Shown here in pieces: positions 1-6,955 of a stretch of 24,959 bases of DNA. Made by a program: the position numbers and the translations under genes. The notes under the pieces were generated by a model. It had not been told where the DNA came from, ran no database searches, and saw only the letters and a list, made by a program, of their open reading frames with translations. The first letter of the stretch is position 1, and each line of letters opens with the position of its first letter. This DNA is from DATGLE01 sp035294325 (GTDB lineage: Bacteria; Chloroflexota; Ktedonobacteria; Ktedonobacterales; Ktedonobacteraceae), in NCBI GenBank assembly GCA_035294325.1, contig DATGLE010000088.1, positions 1-24,959 on the forward strand, written 5' to 3'.

Positions 1-463
1 TTCGGTCCGCCGCTCACGAGTGGGTTCTGAGGCGATGGGACCATTCCGAACTTTCACCATCCATCGGATCGCTGTTGGACATCGACCTCATACTGGTTCG
101 CTCAACGCGGGGCAGTCTTTGCTATTTGATTGTGTTACCTTAAAGAATAACAGCATATCAGGCAGATGTCAATTCACATTTTTAGCGACCCCAGGGCGAT
201 TTAATGCTCGCCAGAAGCGGGGGTCAAGGGGGCGGCTGCCCCCTTGCGGGGCGCGGAGTGTTCCCGCCCAGACTCTTCCTTTCGGGCGTGGCGTGGGGAG
301 AATTCAATAGCCCTGGCGCTCCTTCCTGGAATATAGCCACAGATCATCTCTACAGTGTACAATAAGAATGTTAACAACCGAAGTCACTCCTCAGGTCTTC
401 TCTTTCCCTGACGGGTAAGCCGCCTCTGGCGGCGCCATCAAGATTTGTAACGGAGGCAACTCT
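1..463. other. Intergenic region upstream of the MFS gene
   Basis: I see no convincing gene here. The one frame open across the first 310 bases has no family resemblance, no clear ribosome binding site and a GC-rich low-complexity end. The stretch holds a 9-bp hairpin at 225-246 (CAAGGGGGC, loop GGCT, GCCCCCTTG) inside a G/C-rich block of the kind that recurs as intergenic filler in large Chloroflexota genomes. A second, 6-bp hairpin (GCCGCC, loop TCT, GGCGGC) at 419-433 sits 18 bases before the ribosome binding site of the MFS gene. A weak -10-like TACAAT lies near 357-362 without a good -35. The first bases could be the tail of a gene lying outside the window, but this cannot be decided. 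Confidence 0.5.
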
Positions 464-1828
464 ATGACAACCACAGGGAGTCAGATTACCGTCGCATCGC
501 GTATTGACCGCTTGCCGCTCTCCTCAATCCATCGCAAGCTCAGTTTCGTGCTGGGCATCGGCACATTCTTCGACCTTTATGACATCTTTCTCGGCGGTCT
601 GCTCGGCGCGGTCCTTACTCCACTCTTCCACCTCAACACCTTTGAGACAGCACTTATCATCGCTTCGGGCTTCATCGGCATGTTCGTCGGCGCCATCGTA
701 CTCGGCATCGTCTCCGACTACATTGGCCGGCGAGCAATGTACATGGTCAACCTGCTTATTTACTCTCTTTGCTCGCTCATCGCCGCCTTTGCCCCCGGCT
801 TCCTCTGGATCGTCGTTTTCCGCTTCCTGGGCGGGCTGGGGCTGGGAGCAGAGCCGCCGCTGACCGACACTTATATAGGCGAGATGGTCCCGAGATCTGT
901 ACGTGGTCGCTATACGGCCTGGTCGTACACGCTGGGCTTTTTCGGCATACCTGTGGCGGGTTTCATCGGCAGGTTCGTCGTCAAGGCGTCGTTTCTCTCT
1001 GTTGCCGGATGGCGCTGGCTGCTCATCGTGGGAGCGCTTGGCGCGCTCATCGTCTGGTTCCTGCGCCGCAATCTCCCCGAATCGCCGCGCTGGTATGAGA
1101 TCCGCAACAATAACGAGGCTGCGAACGCGACTCTGAGCGCCATCGAGCAGGAGGTCATGCGCGAGCATAACCTGCAATCACTGCCGGAGCCGCAGCCGGT
1201 TGTGGTTGAGCCGCAAACGCGGGCCACCATCACCGAGATCTTCAGCGGCCAGTACGCCAGACGCAGCACGATGCTCTACATCTTCCAGCTTCTCCAGACC
1301 GTCGGCTACTACGGCTTCGGCTCGCTGGCGCCGATTGTGCTGACAGCCAAAGGTTTCAGCGTCGTCAGTTCGCTCGGCTATGTCGCGCTCAGTTTCCTGG
1401 GCTACCCGCTGGGATCGTTCATCTCGGTCTTCCTGGTAGAGCGTTTCGAGCGCAAATGGCTGATCGTAGGATCGGCGATCCTGATAGCCCTCTTCGGCCT
1501 GGGCTTCGGCTTCGCCACTTCCGCGCCGGTGCTCGTGATCTGCGGCTTCTTGCTGACCACCGTCAGTAATATCTTCTCGAATGCCTTCCACATCTACCAG
1601 GCCGAGATTTTCCCCACGCGCATGCGCGGCACAGCCGTGGGCACCGCGTACAGCCTGAGCCGGCTGGCGAGCGCGATCCTGCCATTCGTAGCGCTGCCGG
1701 TGCTCAAATCCTCGGGGCCGGTCACGGTTTTCGCCGGGGCTGCCGTTATCCTGGGCATTCTCTGCCTTGATGTCGCCATCCTGGGACCGAGGAGCACGGG
1801 CCAAACGCTGGAGGTTGTCTCGCAGTAG
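464..1828 (+). CDS. MFS transporter, sugar-porter (SP) type
   Basis: This is a 12-helix major facilitator transporter of 454 residues in the cytoplasmic membrane, moving a small organic solute by proton coupling or facilitated diffusion. The MFS signature between helices 2 and 3 is visible as GIVSDYIGRRAMYM. The sugar-porter motif PESPRW closes the first half, followed by the central cytoplasmic loop (about residues 207-265), and the second half has the expected helix pattern with FPTRMRG near the C-terminus. The ATG start is supported by GGAGG at 452-456, seven bases upstream. The gene stands alone, facing a convergent gene across a bidirectional terminator. The substrate is unknown. Neighbouring tartrate/malate-type dehydrogenase and enolase-superfamily genes make an organic acid or sugar acid possible, which is inference only. 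Confidence 0.9.
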   Translation: MTTTGSQITVASRIDRLPLSSIHRKLSFVLGIGTFFDLYDIFLGGLLGAVLTPLFHLNTFETALIIASGFIGMFVGAIVLGIVSDYIGRRAMYMVNLLIYSLCSLIAAFAPGFLWIVVFRFLGGLGLGAEPPLTDTYIGEMVPRSVRGRYTAWSYTLGFFGIPVAGFIGRFVVKASFLSVAGWRWLLIVGALGALIVWFLRRNLPESPRWYEIRNNNEAANATLSAIEQEVMREHNLQSLPEPQPVVVEPQTRATITEIFSGQYARRSTMLYIFQLLQTVGYYGFGSLAPIVLTAKGFSVVSSLGYVALSFLGYPLGSFISVFLVERFERKWLIVGSAILIALFGLGFGFATSAPVLVICGFLLTTVSNIFSNAFHIYQAEIFPTRMRGTAVGTAYSLSRLASAILPFVALPVLKSSGPVTVFAGAAVILGILCLDVAILGPRSTGQTLEVVSQ

Positions 1829-1838
1829 AAAATCAGGC

Positions 1839-1875
1839 GTGGGCTGCCCTGGCGGCAGCCCACAGGCTATTTTTA
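1839..1875. terminator. Bidirectional intrinsic terminator between convergent genes
   Basis: A perfect 10-bp stem (GTGGGCTGCC at 1839-1848, GGCAGCCCAC at 1854-1863) with a five-base loop is followed on the plus strand by ATTTTTATT. On the minus strand it is followed by GATTTTC. It lies 10 bases after the MFS stop codon and just before the end of the minus-strand kinase-like gene, so it can serve both. Confidence 0.8.
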
Positions 1876-2655
1876 TTGCTTCTCGTTGGGGGGTTCGCTT
1901 ATATCTCGCGGAGGGCGCAAGTCGCGCGGCTGGCCGGGATAGCGCGGTAGACCCGCTGCCGGTCCCAGTTGGCCGGTGGGCTGGGAGATCCGGGCGGCTT
2001 TGCGCTCCAGAGCAAGCTGGATGAGGTCGACGGCGCTATCCAGGTCGAGTACAGCGGTGTTTACGATCAGGTCGTAAAGGTAGGGATCGCCGGGGTTTCG
2101 ACGGTGCGCGACCTGGAGGTAACGGGCGCGGTCCTGATCTTTGAGCATGATGCGCGCATGGGCGGCGTCACGGTTCAAAGCCTCGCGCTGCATCACGTAG
2201 CGAATGCGCTGCTCAAGAGGGGCCACGATGCGCACATGCAGCACATCGCGCTCACCGGCCAGCAGCGCCTGCGAACCGCGACCAACAATGACGACATGCC
2301 CGGCAATGGCGGCGGCTTTGACAACCTTGCTCAGCGCCTCGTGATAGTTGCGCACCTCTCTGCTCAGCGGCAGGGGCGCTATCGCGAGCATCGTCGGATG
2401 GATAGCCTGGACGCTTTTCAGGATATAGGAGACGGTGCTCTCTACGCGTTCATCATGCGCCTCGGCCTGCGCTATGCTGACATGCAGTTCCTGCGCTACG
2501 CGGCGCACGATTTCATGATCGATCAACTGCCAGCCCAGCCTCGCGGCGAGCCGCCTGGCGATCTCACCGCCACCGCTGCCGTATTCGCGCGACACGGTGA
2601 TAGCGCGCATGCGGGCGATCAGGTCGCTCTTCTCTTCCACAGATATCTCACCCAT
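1873..2655 (-). CDS. Cytidylate kinase-like family protein
   Basis: This is a 260-residue P-loop protein of the cytidylate-kinase-like family. The N-terminal ITVSREYGSGGGEIARRLA is the variant P-loop of this family, where GSGGG replaces the usual GKGT-type loop. WQLIDHEIV follows, and a lid-like arginine-rich segment (QRIRYVMQREALNRDAA) lies at about residues 150-170. Members resemble CMP kinase but many have unknown substrates, so a true dCMP/CMP kinase role is not established. The first ATG is preferred because AGGAGG (complement of 2664-2669) lies eight bases upstream. A second in-frame ATG lies 14 codons later. The C-terminal ~45 residues are Pro/Arg-rich and probably disordered. The gene lies downstream of the dehydrogenase gene on the same strand, 121 bases away across an inverted repeat. 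Confidence 0.82.
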   Translation of the reverse strand: MGEISVEEKSDLIARMRAITVSREYGSGGGEIARRLAARLGWQLIDHEIVRRVAQELHVSIAQAEAHDERVESTVSYILKSVQAIHPTMLAIAPLPLSREVRNYHEALSKVVKAAAIAGHVVIVGRGSQALLAGERDVLHVRIVAPLEQRIRYVMQREALNRDAAHARIMLKDQDRARYLQVAHRRNPGDPYLYDLIVNTAVLDLDSAVDLIQLALERKAARISQPTGQLGPAAGLPRYPGQPRDLRPPRDISEPPNEKQ

Positions 2656-2724
2656 AGCTCTTCCCTCCTGACGTAATGAAGTTTAACGACCAGGTTGAAC
2701 CACGTTATCCTTGAGTGGCTGCCA

Positions 2725-2787
2725 TGTCATCCTGAGCGGCAGGGAAGGATCGGCGGCATCGGCTCCTTCGCCGCGCTCAGGATGACA
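2725..2787. repeat. Inverted repeat of the CATCCTGAGCG type
   Basis: The arms TGTCATCCTGAGCG (2725-2738) and CGCTCAGGATGACA (2774-2787) are exact complements, 14 bp, around a 35-base spacer containing GAAGGATC. The right arm covers the stop codon of the minus-strand dehydrogenase gene. Repeats built on this CATCCTGAGCG...GAAGGATC pattern are scattered in many environmental bacterial genomes, Chloroflexota among them (general knowledge). Here it may also work as a stem-loop after the dehydrogenase reading frame, though no T-tract follows. Confidence 0.75.
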
Positions 2788-3874
2788 CGAGGAGATCGTC
2801 CTTACGCAGCTGCTCCCGCACGGCTTCGCTCATCTCCCTGGTGCTGGCGCGCCCGCCCAGATCCGGGGTGAGCACCTGGCCTTGCGCCGTCACCGCCTCG
2901 ATGGCGCGCATTAATGAGGCTGCTGCCGAGGGCTCGCCCAGGTAATCGAGCATCATCTGCGCCGACCAGAGCGCCCCTATCGGGTTGGCGATCCCCCTGC
3001 CCGCGATATCAGGGGCCGAGCCGTGCACCGGCTCGAACAGCGCTGGCCCCCGGCGAGTCTCAGGCTCCGGGTGGATATTGGCGCTCGGAGGGATGCCGAT
3101 GCTGCCCTGCAAAGCCCCGCCAAGATCGGTCAGGATATCGCCGAAGAGGTTGGAGCCAACGACGACATCGAAGGTCTGCGGATGGGTGACGAAACGGGCG
3201 CTGAGCGCATCGATATGCCACTTCTCGGTTTCAATGTCGGGGTAGTCTCTGGCAACTTCGGTAAAAACCTCGTCCCACAACACCATGCCATACTGCATCG
3301 CGTTCGATTTGGTCGCGCTCGTGACCTTGCGGCGATTCTCGCGCCGCGCCAGTTCGAAGGCGTAGCGAATGATACGCCTGGTGGCGCGCCGCGTGAAGAC
3401 GCTCGTTTGCAGCGCGACCTCATCATCGGTGCCCGCGTGGCTGCGCCCGCCAACGCCGGCATACTCGCCCTCGGTATTCTCACGCACGCAAAGAAAATCG
3501 ATATCGGCTGGCCCGCGCCCGCGTAATGGTCCCTGGATGCCCGGCAACAGGCGAATGGGACGCAGGTTGACGTAGAGATCGAAGTGCTGGCGAATCGGGA
3601 TCAGCAGGCCACGCAGGCTGATATGATCTGGCACCGTGGGGAAGCCAATGGCCCCAAGATAGATTGCATCGAACTCCGCCAGCGTCTTCAAGCCGTCGGT
3701 GGGCATCATACGCCCGTGTCGCAGATAGTACTCACAGCCCCAGTCGAATGGCTGCATATCGAGCCGGAAGTCGCCAAACAGGGAGGCCAGGAGGTCGAGG
3801 GTTTGCACCCCTTCGGCAATTACATCCTGCCCTATGCCGTCGCCCGGCAGCAGCGCTACCCGGTAATACCGCAT
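2777..3874 (-). CDS. Tartrate/D-malate dehydrogenase-like isocitrate/isopropylmalate family enzyme
   Basis: This is a 365-residue NAD-dependent beta-decarboxylating dehydrogenase of the isocitrate/isopropylmalate family. It opens with VALLPGDGIGQDV. Family motifs are present in order: ENTEGEYAGVGGR, KSNAMQYGMVLWDEVF (catalytic Lys region), GSNLFGDILTDLGG (metal-binding Asp residues) and EPVHGSAPDIAGRGIANP. The full length and the ENTEGEY...KSNAM combination fit the tartrate dehydrogenase/D-malate dehydrogenase branch (TtuC/DmlA-like), which oxidises and decarboxylates 2-hydroxy acids to keto acids. A 3-isopropylmalate dehydrogenase role is a weaker alternative, since no leuA/C/D neighbours are seen. 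GGGAG lies seven bases before the ATG. A possible promoter on this strand, TCAACA-18-TATGAT, lies upstream. It diverges from the enolase-superfamily gene. Confidence 0.85.
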   Translation of the reverse strand: MRYYRVALLPGDGIGQDVIAEGVQTLDLLASLFGDFRLDMQPFDWGCEYYLRHGRMMPTDGLKTLAEFDAIYLGAIGFPTVPDHISLRGLLIPIRQHFDLYVNLRPIRLLPGIQGPLRGRGPADIDFLCVRENTEGEYAGVGGRSHAGTDDEVALQTSVFTRRATRRIIRYAFELARRENRRKVTSATKSNAMQYGMVLWDEVFTEVARDYPDIETEKWHIDALSARFVTHPQTFDVVVGSNLFGDILTDLGGALQGSIGIPPSANIHPEPETRRGPALFEPVHGSAPDIAGRGIANPIGALWSAQMMLDYLGEPSAAASLMRAIEAVTAQGQVLTPDLGGRASTREMSEAVREQLRKDDLLVSS

Positions 3875-3973
3875 TGCTTGCTCCCGTTTCTTTGTATTTA
3901 TCTAATGTTAATCATACCACCTGGCACCCGGCACTGTTGATATCAGCAACCGGCCCTCGCTGCTTTTTTCTGC

Positions 3974-3979
3974 TATAAT
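3974..3979 (+). promoter_or_regulatory. Extended -10 promoter for the enolase-superfamily gene
   Basis: TGCTATAAT gives a perfect extended -10 (TGnTATAAT). No good -35 is seen at the usual distance, which extended -10 promoters tolerate. Transcription would start near 3986 and leave a leader of about 250 bases containing a composite hairpin element. Confidence 0.5.
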
Positions 3980-4014
3980 CGGTTAGGGGCCTTTGCGCTC
4001 ATTCCAATACCATC

Positions 4015-4169
4015 GCGCGCTCGCGCCTGCGGCGCTCGCCTTGTTTAGTTTGTGATGCAGGAAAATGCGCTCCGCGCATTTTCCTGCACACCAACCCGGA
4101 TCCTTGCGCGATGGAGCTGCATGAACACCGCCGGGGAAAAAGGGTATGCTGGTGCGGCGGAGTCGCACC
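4015..4169 (+). repeat. Composite hairpin element, copy 1
   Basis: Left module GCGCC-TGC-GGCGC at 4023-4035 is followed by the central hairpin: TGCAGGAAAATGCGC at 4056-4070, loop TCC, exact complement at 4074-4088 (15 bp). After it come a degenerate right module (TTGCGCGATGGAGC) and a second hairpin GGTGCG...CGCACC at 4151-4169. That last hairpin is nearly the reverse complement of the right module of copy 6. The element lies in the presumed 5' leader of the enolase gene and has open reading frames only by chance. Confidence 0.75.
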
Positions 4170-4233
4170 AACGCATGGCGAGAGAAACGATGAGAATGCT
4201 GAGCAACAGACACTACTGAAGGAGGGCTACACT

Positions 4234-5391
4234 TTGAAAATCGTTGATGTCAAAATGCATGTCATGGGCACGGCCTGGAGAAACCTCAGCTTCGTGCGCG
4301 TTCTGACCGACGAGGGATTAGAGGGAGTCGGTGAGGTGCGCATGCTCAACCACACCGATGCTCTGCGCGGATACTTTGCTGAGGCTGTGCCAAATCATAT
4401 TTTAGGATCGGATCCCTTCAACATCGAGGATCTTGTTCAGCGCATGTACCGCAACGATTACGCGCGCACCGGTGAGATTGCCATGTCCGGTATTTCTACC
4501 ATCGAGATAGCATGCTGGGACATCATGGGCAAGGCGCTGGGGCAGCCCGTCTATAAATTGCTGGGCGGCGCGGTGCGCGATAAGATTAAAGCCTATGCCA
4601 ATGGCTGGTATACAGTCGAGCGCACGCCTCAGGAGTTCCACGCCGCCGCTAAGCGCGCGCTGGAGAAGGGCTACCGCGCGCTCAAGTTCGATCCTTTCGG
4701 ATCTGGCTTCTACGAGCTTGAGCGGGCCGAGAAGCGCAAGGTGATCGAACTCGTCGAGGCCGTGCGCGACGCGGTTGGACCCGATGTCGAGATCCTGATC
4801 GAGATGCATGGCCGCTTCAATCCCGCCACGGCTATCGAGATGGCGCAGGAGCTTGAGCGCTTCAAGCCATCCTGGGTTGAAGAGCCGGTGCCGCCTGAGA
4901 ACCTGGCCGCGCTCAAGAAGGCCGCCGAGAAAATTACCATTCCTGTCGCCACAGGTGAGCGCCTGCACACGCGCTACGACTACCGTGAACTCTTTGAGCT
5001 ACAGGCAGCGGATATTATTCAGCCCGATATCACGCACTTCGGCGGCATCATGGAGACGAAGAAGCTGGCAGCGTGGGCGGAGAGCTATTACATCCTCGTT
5101 GCGCCGCACAACGTTGGCGGGCCGGTCTCGACGGCTGCGGCGCTGCACTTCGCGGCCTCAACGCCCAACTTCAAGATCCAGGAGCATTTCAACGACTTCG
5201 CCGAGGAGTGGGTGAAGGCCGCAGCTCCGGGCAATCCCGAGGTGGTCGATGGTTACTTCGCGCTGCCGCAAGGTCCCGGCCTCGGTGTGACGCTCGATCT
5301 TTCAGTGGTTGAGCAGCACCCACAGCAGCGCATTTTCTTCAACCTGTTTGCCGAGAACTGGCACCGCCGCCAGGCCGTCGTGCAGGAGTGA
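4234..5391 (+). CDS. Mandelate racemase/muconate lactonizing enzyme family (sugar-acid dehydratase-like)
   Basis: This is a 385-residue enolase-superfamily enzyme with an N-terminal capping domain (about 1-115) and a TIM barrel. Visible active-site features are K151-x-D153 (LKFDPFG), metal ligands E190 (with H192 in IEMHGRF), E216 (WVEEP) and E242 (ATGERL), then D265 (QPDITHFGG) and H292 (APHNVGGPVS). The H192/H292 pair is typical of the gluconate/galactonate dehydratase-type group, so dehydration of a sugar acid to a 2-keto-3-deoxy acid is likely. The substrate is not determined. The TTG start is chosen because AAGGAGG ends eight bases before it and the family N-terminus KIVDVKMHV begins there. 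A longer in-frame reading would translate the leader hairpin. The 3' end runs into a 72-bp tandem repeat and overlaps the convergent dgkA by 90 bases. Confidence 0.87.
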   Translation: MKIVDVKMHVMGTAWRNLSFVRVLTDEGLEGVGEVRMLNHTDALRGYFAEAVPNHILGSDPFNIEDLVQRMYRNDYARTGEIAMSGISTIEIACWDIMGKALGQPVYKLLGGAVRDKIKAYANGWYTVERTPQEFHAAAKRALEKGYRALKFDPFGSGFYELERAEKRKVIELVEAVRDAVGPDVEILIEMHGRFNPATAIEMAQELERFKPSWVEEPVPPENLAALKKAAEKITIPVATGERLHTRYDYRELFELQAADIIQPDITHFGGIMETKKLAAWAESYYILVAPHNVGGPVSTAAALHFAASTPNFKIQEHFNDFAEEWVKAAAPGNPEVVDGYFALPQGPGLGVTLDLSVVEQHPQQRIFFNLFAENWHRRQAVVQE

Positions 5392-5943
5392 GGCTATCAA
5401 CCCGCGCTGCGGGCTTGTCAACGGCGCCCCTACCCGCGCCGCCAGGCCGTCGTGCAGGAGTGAGGCTATCAACCCGCGCTGCGGGCCTGTCAACGGCGCC
5501 CCTACCCGCGCCGCCAGGCCGTGGTGAAAGAATAAAATAATCAACGGCCAGAGGTGCGGCACGAAGATAAATAGCGCGATTACAACCGCGAGGATGGCAC
5601 TCAGGAGGACGGCTCCGGCGGCTACATCTTTGGCTATCTTCGCCAGGGGATGATACCCGGGCGAAGCAAGATCAATGCAAAGTTCAACCGCTGTGTTGAC
5701 CATTTCCGCGATGAAGACCGCTGTGATAGCGACAAAAATCATGGCGAACTCGATGGCGGAGATATGCAGCGCAATGCCAAGTAGAATAGCGAGGAGAGCG
5801 AGGATAAGGTGGACACGAGCATTGCGCTGCGTGCGCAGGGCATACCAGAGTCCACTGAAGGCATAGCCAAAGCCCGCGATAAATTTAGCCAGCTCACCCC
5901 TCTGTGGACGCTGCGGCAAAGGAGGAGGAGACGACTGGCTCAT
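5302..5943 (-). CDS. dgkA: Diacylglycerol/undecaprenol kinase family protein with repeat-encoded tail
   Basis: The N-terminal ~135 residues form a complete prokaryotic diacylglycerol kinase: an amphipathic N-terminus, three membrane helices (about 44-60, 62-80, 108-128) and the catalytic motif EMVNTAVELCIDL with E80, N83, E87 and D91. It phosphorylates diacylglycerol or undecaprenol in the membrane. The family usually ends near 120-140 residues, but this protein runs to 213. The extra tail contains two 24-residue repeats (142-165 and 166-189, each GLAARVGAPLT(G/S)PQRGLIA...) translated from a 72-bp tandem DNA repeat, and then 24 residues antisense to the enolase gene. The tail is probably an accident of repeat insertion or expansion that removed the normal stop. 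The gene follows ybeY by 5 bases. Confidence 0.85.
   Translation of the reverse strand: MSQSSPPPLPQRPQRGELAKFIAGFGYAFSGLWYALRTQRNARVHLILALLAILLGIALHISAIEFAMIFVAITAVFIAEMVNTAVELCIDLASPGYHPLAKIAKDVAAGAVLLSAILAVVIALFIFVPHLWPLIILFFHHGLAARVGAPLTGPQRGLIASLLHDGLAARVGAPLTSPQRGLIASLLHDGLAAVPVLGKQVEENALLWVLLNH
5366..5530. repeat. 72-bp tandem repeat, two copies plus a partial third
   Basis: Units begin at 5369 and 5441 (GCCAGGCCGTCGTGCAGGAG), and a truncated third begins at 5513. The period is exactly 72 bases, a multiple of three. The two full copies differ by about one base (CTTGTC versus CCTGTC). Each holds the small hairpin CCCGC-GCT-GCGGG. The first copy supplies the last codons and stop of the plus-strand enolase gene. 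All copies are open on the minus strand and extend DgkA. Confidence 0.92.
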
Positions 5944-5948
5944 CGCTC

Positions 5949-6515
5949 CTAAGCCTTAGGATCAAATCCGGCGAGTACCGCCCGCTGTATGCGTACCATC
6001 GCCTGGTAGCCTGCCTCGGTGTGGTCATCATAGCCGATCAGGTGGAGCACGCCGTGCGAGAGCAAATAAAGCAGCTCATAGCGCGAGCTGTGGCCGGCCT
6101 CGAGTGCCTGCCGGACAATGGTAGGCCAGGACATCACGATATCGCCCAGGTTCATTACCGTCCCCGGCGGGTTGACAAATACCGGTGTCTGCTGCCCCGG
6201 ATTCGGCGCTCCATTCTCTTCGGGCGAATGCCAGAGCTGGTCGGCGGGCGCACGCACAAGCGGCTGCTCAAGGAGCGGAAACGAGAGGACATCGGTGGAG
6301 GTGTTCTGATCGCGATATTGCTTATTCATATCGCGGATGCCCTCATCATCGGTAATGAGCAGCGTGAGCATAACCTGCCTGGTAACATCCGCTTCACGCA
6401 ACGTGCGTACAACGACATCATCCAGATCGACGGATGAAAGCATCTGCTCAACCGATGCATTTTGTTGCTCATCACCCACGCTTACGTAGAGTTCTATAAG
6501 AGGATGCTCTTGCAT
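5949..6515 (-). CDS. ybeY: Endoribonuclease YbeY (rRNA maturation)
   Basis: This is a single-strand endoribonuclease of 16S rRNA 3'-end processing and ribosome quality control, zinc dependent and cytoplasmic. The N-terminal half ends in NTSTDVLSFP (73-80), and the metal-binding motif is SHGVLHLIGYDDH with H154, H158 and H165. Two oddities are seen. About 40 extra Pro/Gln-rich residues (81-121) separate LSFP from LGDIVMS, where most relatives have roughly ten. The last histidine comes one position later than in the common HGxLHLxGYDH form because of an extra Asp. GGAGAGGAG lies five bases before the ATG. It precedes dgkA by 5 bases and follows rpsU on the same strand, as expected of a translation-related operon. 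Confidence 0.93.
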   Translation of the reverse strand: MQEHPLIELYVSVGDEQQNASVEQMLSSVDLDDVVVRTLREADVTRQVMLTLLITDDEGIRDMNKQYRDQNTSTDVLSFPLLEQPLVRAPADQLWHSPEENGAPNPGQQTPVFVNPPGTVMNLGDIVMSWPTIVRQALEAGHSSRYELLYLLSHGVLHLIGYDDHTEAGYQAMVRIQRAVLAGFDPKA

Positions 6516-6545
6516 TATACTCCTCTCCCTATGAAGGATAAAGGG

Positions 6546-6629
6546 AAACGCCAGGCGCTATCTCCGGCCGGGACACCATGTGACTATAAACAAGCATGAG
6601 TCCACGCAGCAAGGCGCAGCCTGGCGTTT
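6546..6629. repeat. Inverted repeat between rpsU and ybeY
   Basis: The arms AAACGCCAGGC (6546-6556) and GCCTGGCGTTT (6619-6629) are exact complements, 11 bp, with a 62-base spacer. On the minus strand the distal arm ends in TTTCCC, so it could attenuate transcription from rpsU into ybeY or mark a processing site. The long loop makes a simple terminator less likely. Confidence 0.5.
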
Positions 6630-6650
6630 TGCCAGCAGGTATTTCGCTCG

Positions 6651-6833
6651 TTAGCCTCTACGCGCGGCCTTGCGCCTGCGTGCGGCCTCTTTTCTCTTTC
6701 GTTTGACGCTCGGCTTCTCGTAATGTTCTCTGCGGCGGGCTTCCGCGAGAATACCATCCTGCTGAATCTTGCGATTAAAGCGCTTGAGCGCGGTCTCGAA
6801 GGATTCGTTCTCGCCGATCTTGACTTCCGACAC
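6651..6833 (-). CDS. rpsU: 30S ribosomal protein S21
   Basis: This is a small basic ribosomal protein of 60 residues. The sequence SEVKIGENESFETALKRFNRK matches the conserved S21 core, and the C-terminus ends in a run of Arg/Lys (KRKRKEAARRRKAARRG) that contacts rRNA near the 16S 3' end. The GTG start is chosen over the ATG six codons upstream because GAGGGGGGA (complement of 6839-6847) is then correctly spaced and because the family begins at this point. It has its own consensus promoter and a structured leader, and is followed by ybeY and dgkA. Confidence 0.93.
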   Translation of the reverse strand: MSEVKIGENESFETALKRFNRKIQQDGILAEARRREHYEKPSVKRKRKEAARRRKAARRG

Positions 6834-6861
6834 CGGTCTCCCCCCTCTCATGGCCTGTTTT

Positions 6862-6901
6862 CGAGGCGAGCAGTGCTCTCATGCTGCTTGCACCCGCCTC
6901 G
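6862..6901 (-). promoter_or_regulatory. Stem-loop in the rpsU 5' leader
   Basis: On the minus strand CGAGGCG (6895-6901) pairs with CGCCTCG (6862-6868), and inside it AGCAG pairs with CTGCT, giving a two-tier hairpin. It begins about 10 bases after the predicted transcription start and ends about 15 bases before the Shine-Dalgarno. A ribosomal-protein autoregulatory leader is possible, but no known leader class is recognised. Confidence 0.5.
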
Positions 6902-6917
6902 TGGACCTGCGCAAAAA

Positions 6918-6946
6918 ATTATAGTGTAGGCTGAGCATCGTGTCAA
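6918..6946 (-). promoter_or_regulatory. Consensus sigma-70-type promoter for rpsU
   Basis: TTGACA (complement of 6941-6946), a spacer of exactly 17 bases, and TATAAT (complement of 6918-6923) match the vegetative consensus at all 12 positions. Transcription should start near 6911 and read rpsU, then probably ybeY and dgkA. Confidence 0.88.
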
Positions 6947-6955
6947 GATTTCGAG

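Noticed and set aside
20..310. Open frame of 96 codons at the window start
   Set aside because: No family resemblance, no ribosome binding site, arginine-rich translation of a GC-rich hairpin block, and no codon pattern like its neighbours.
4111..4233. N-terminal extension of the enolase-superfamily protein from the upstream ATG
   Set aside because: The extra 41 residues are encoded by the right module of a hairpin element, the family begins at KIVDVKMHV, and a good ribosome binding site precedes the TTG.
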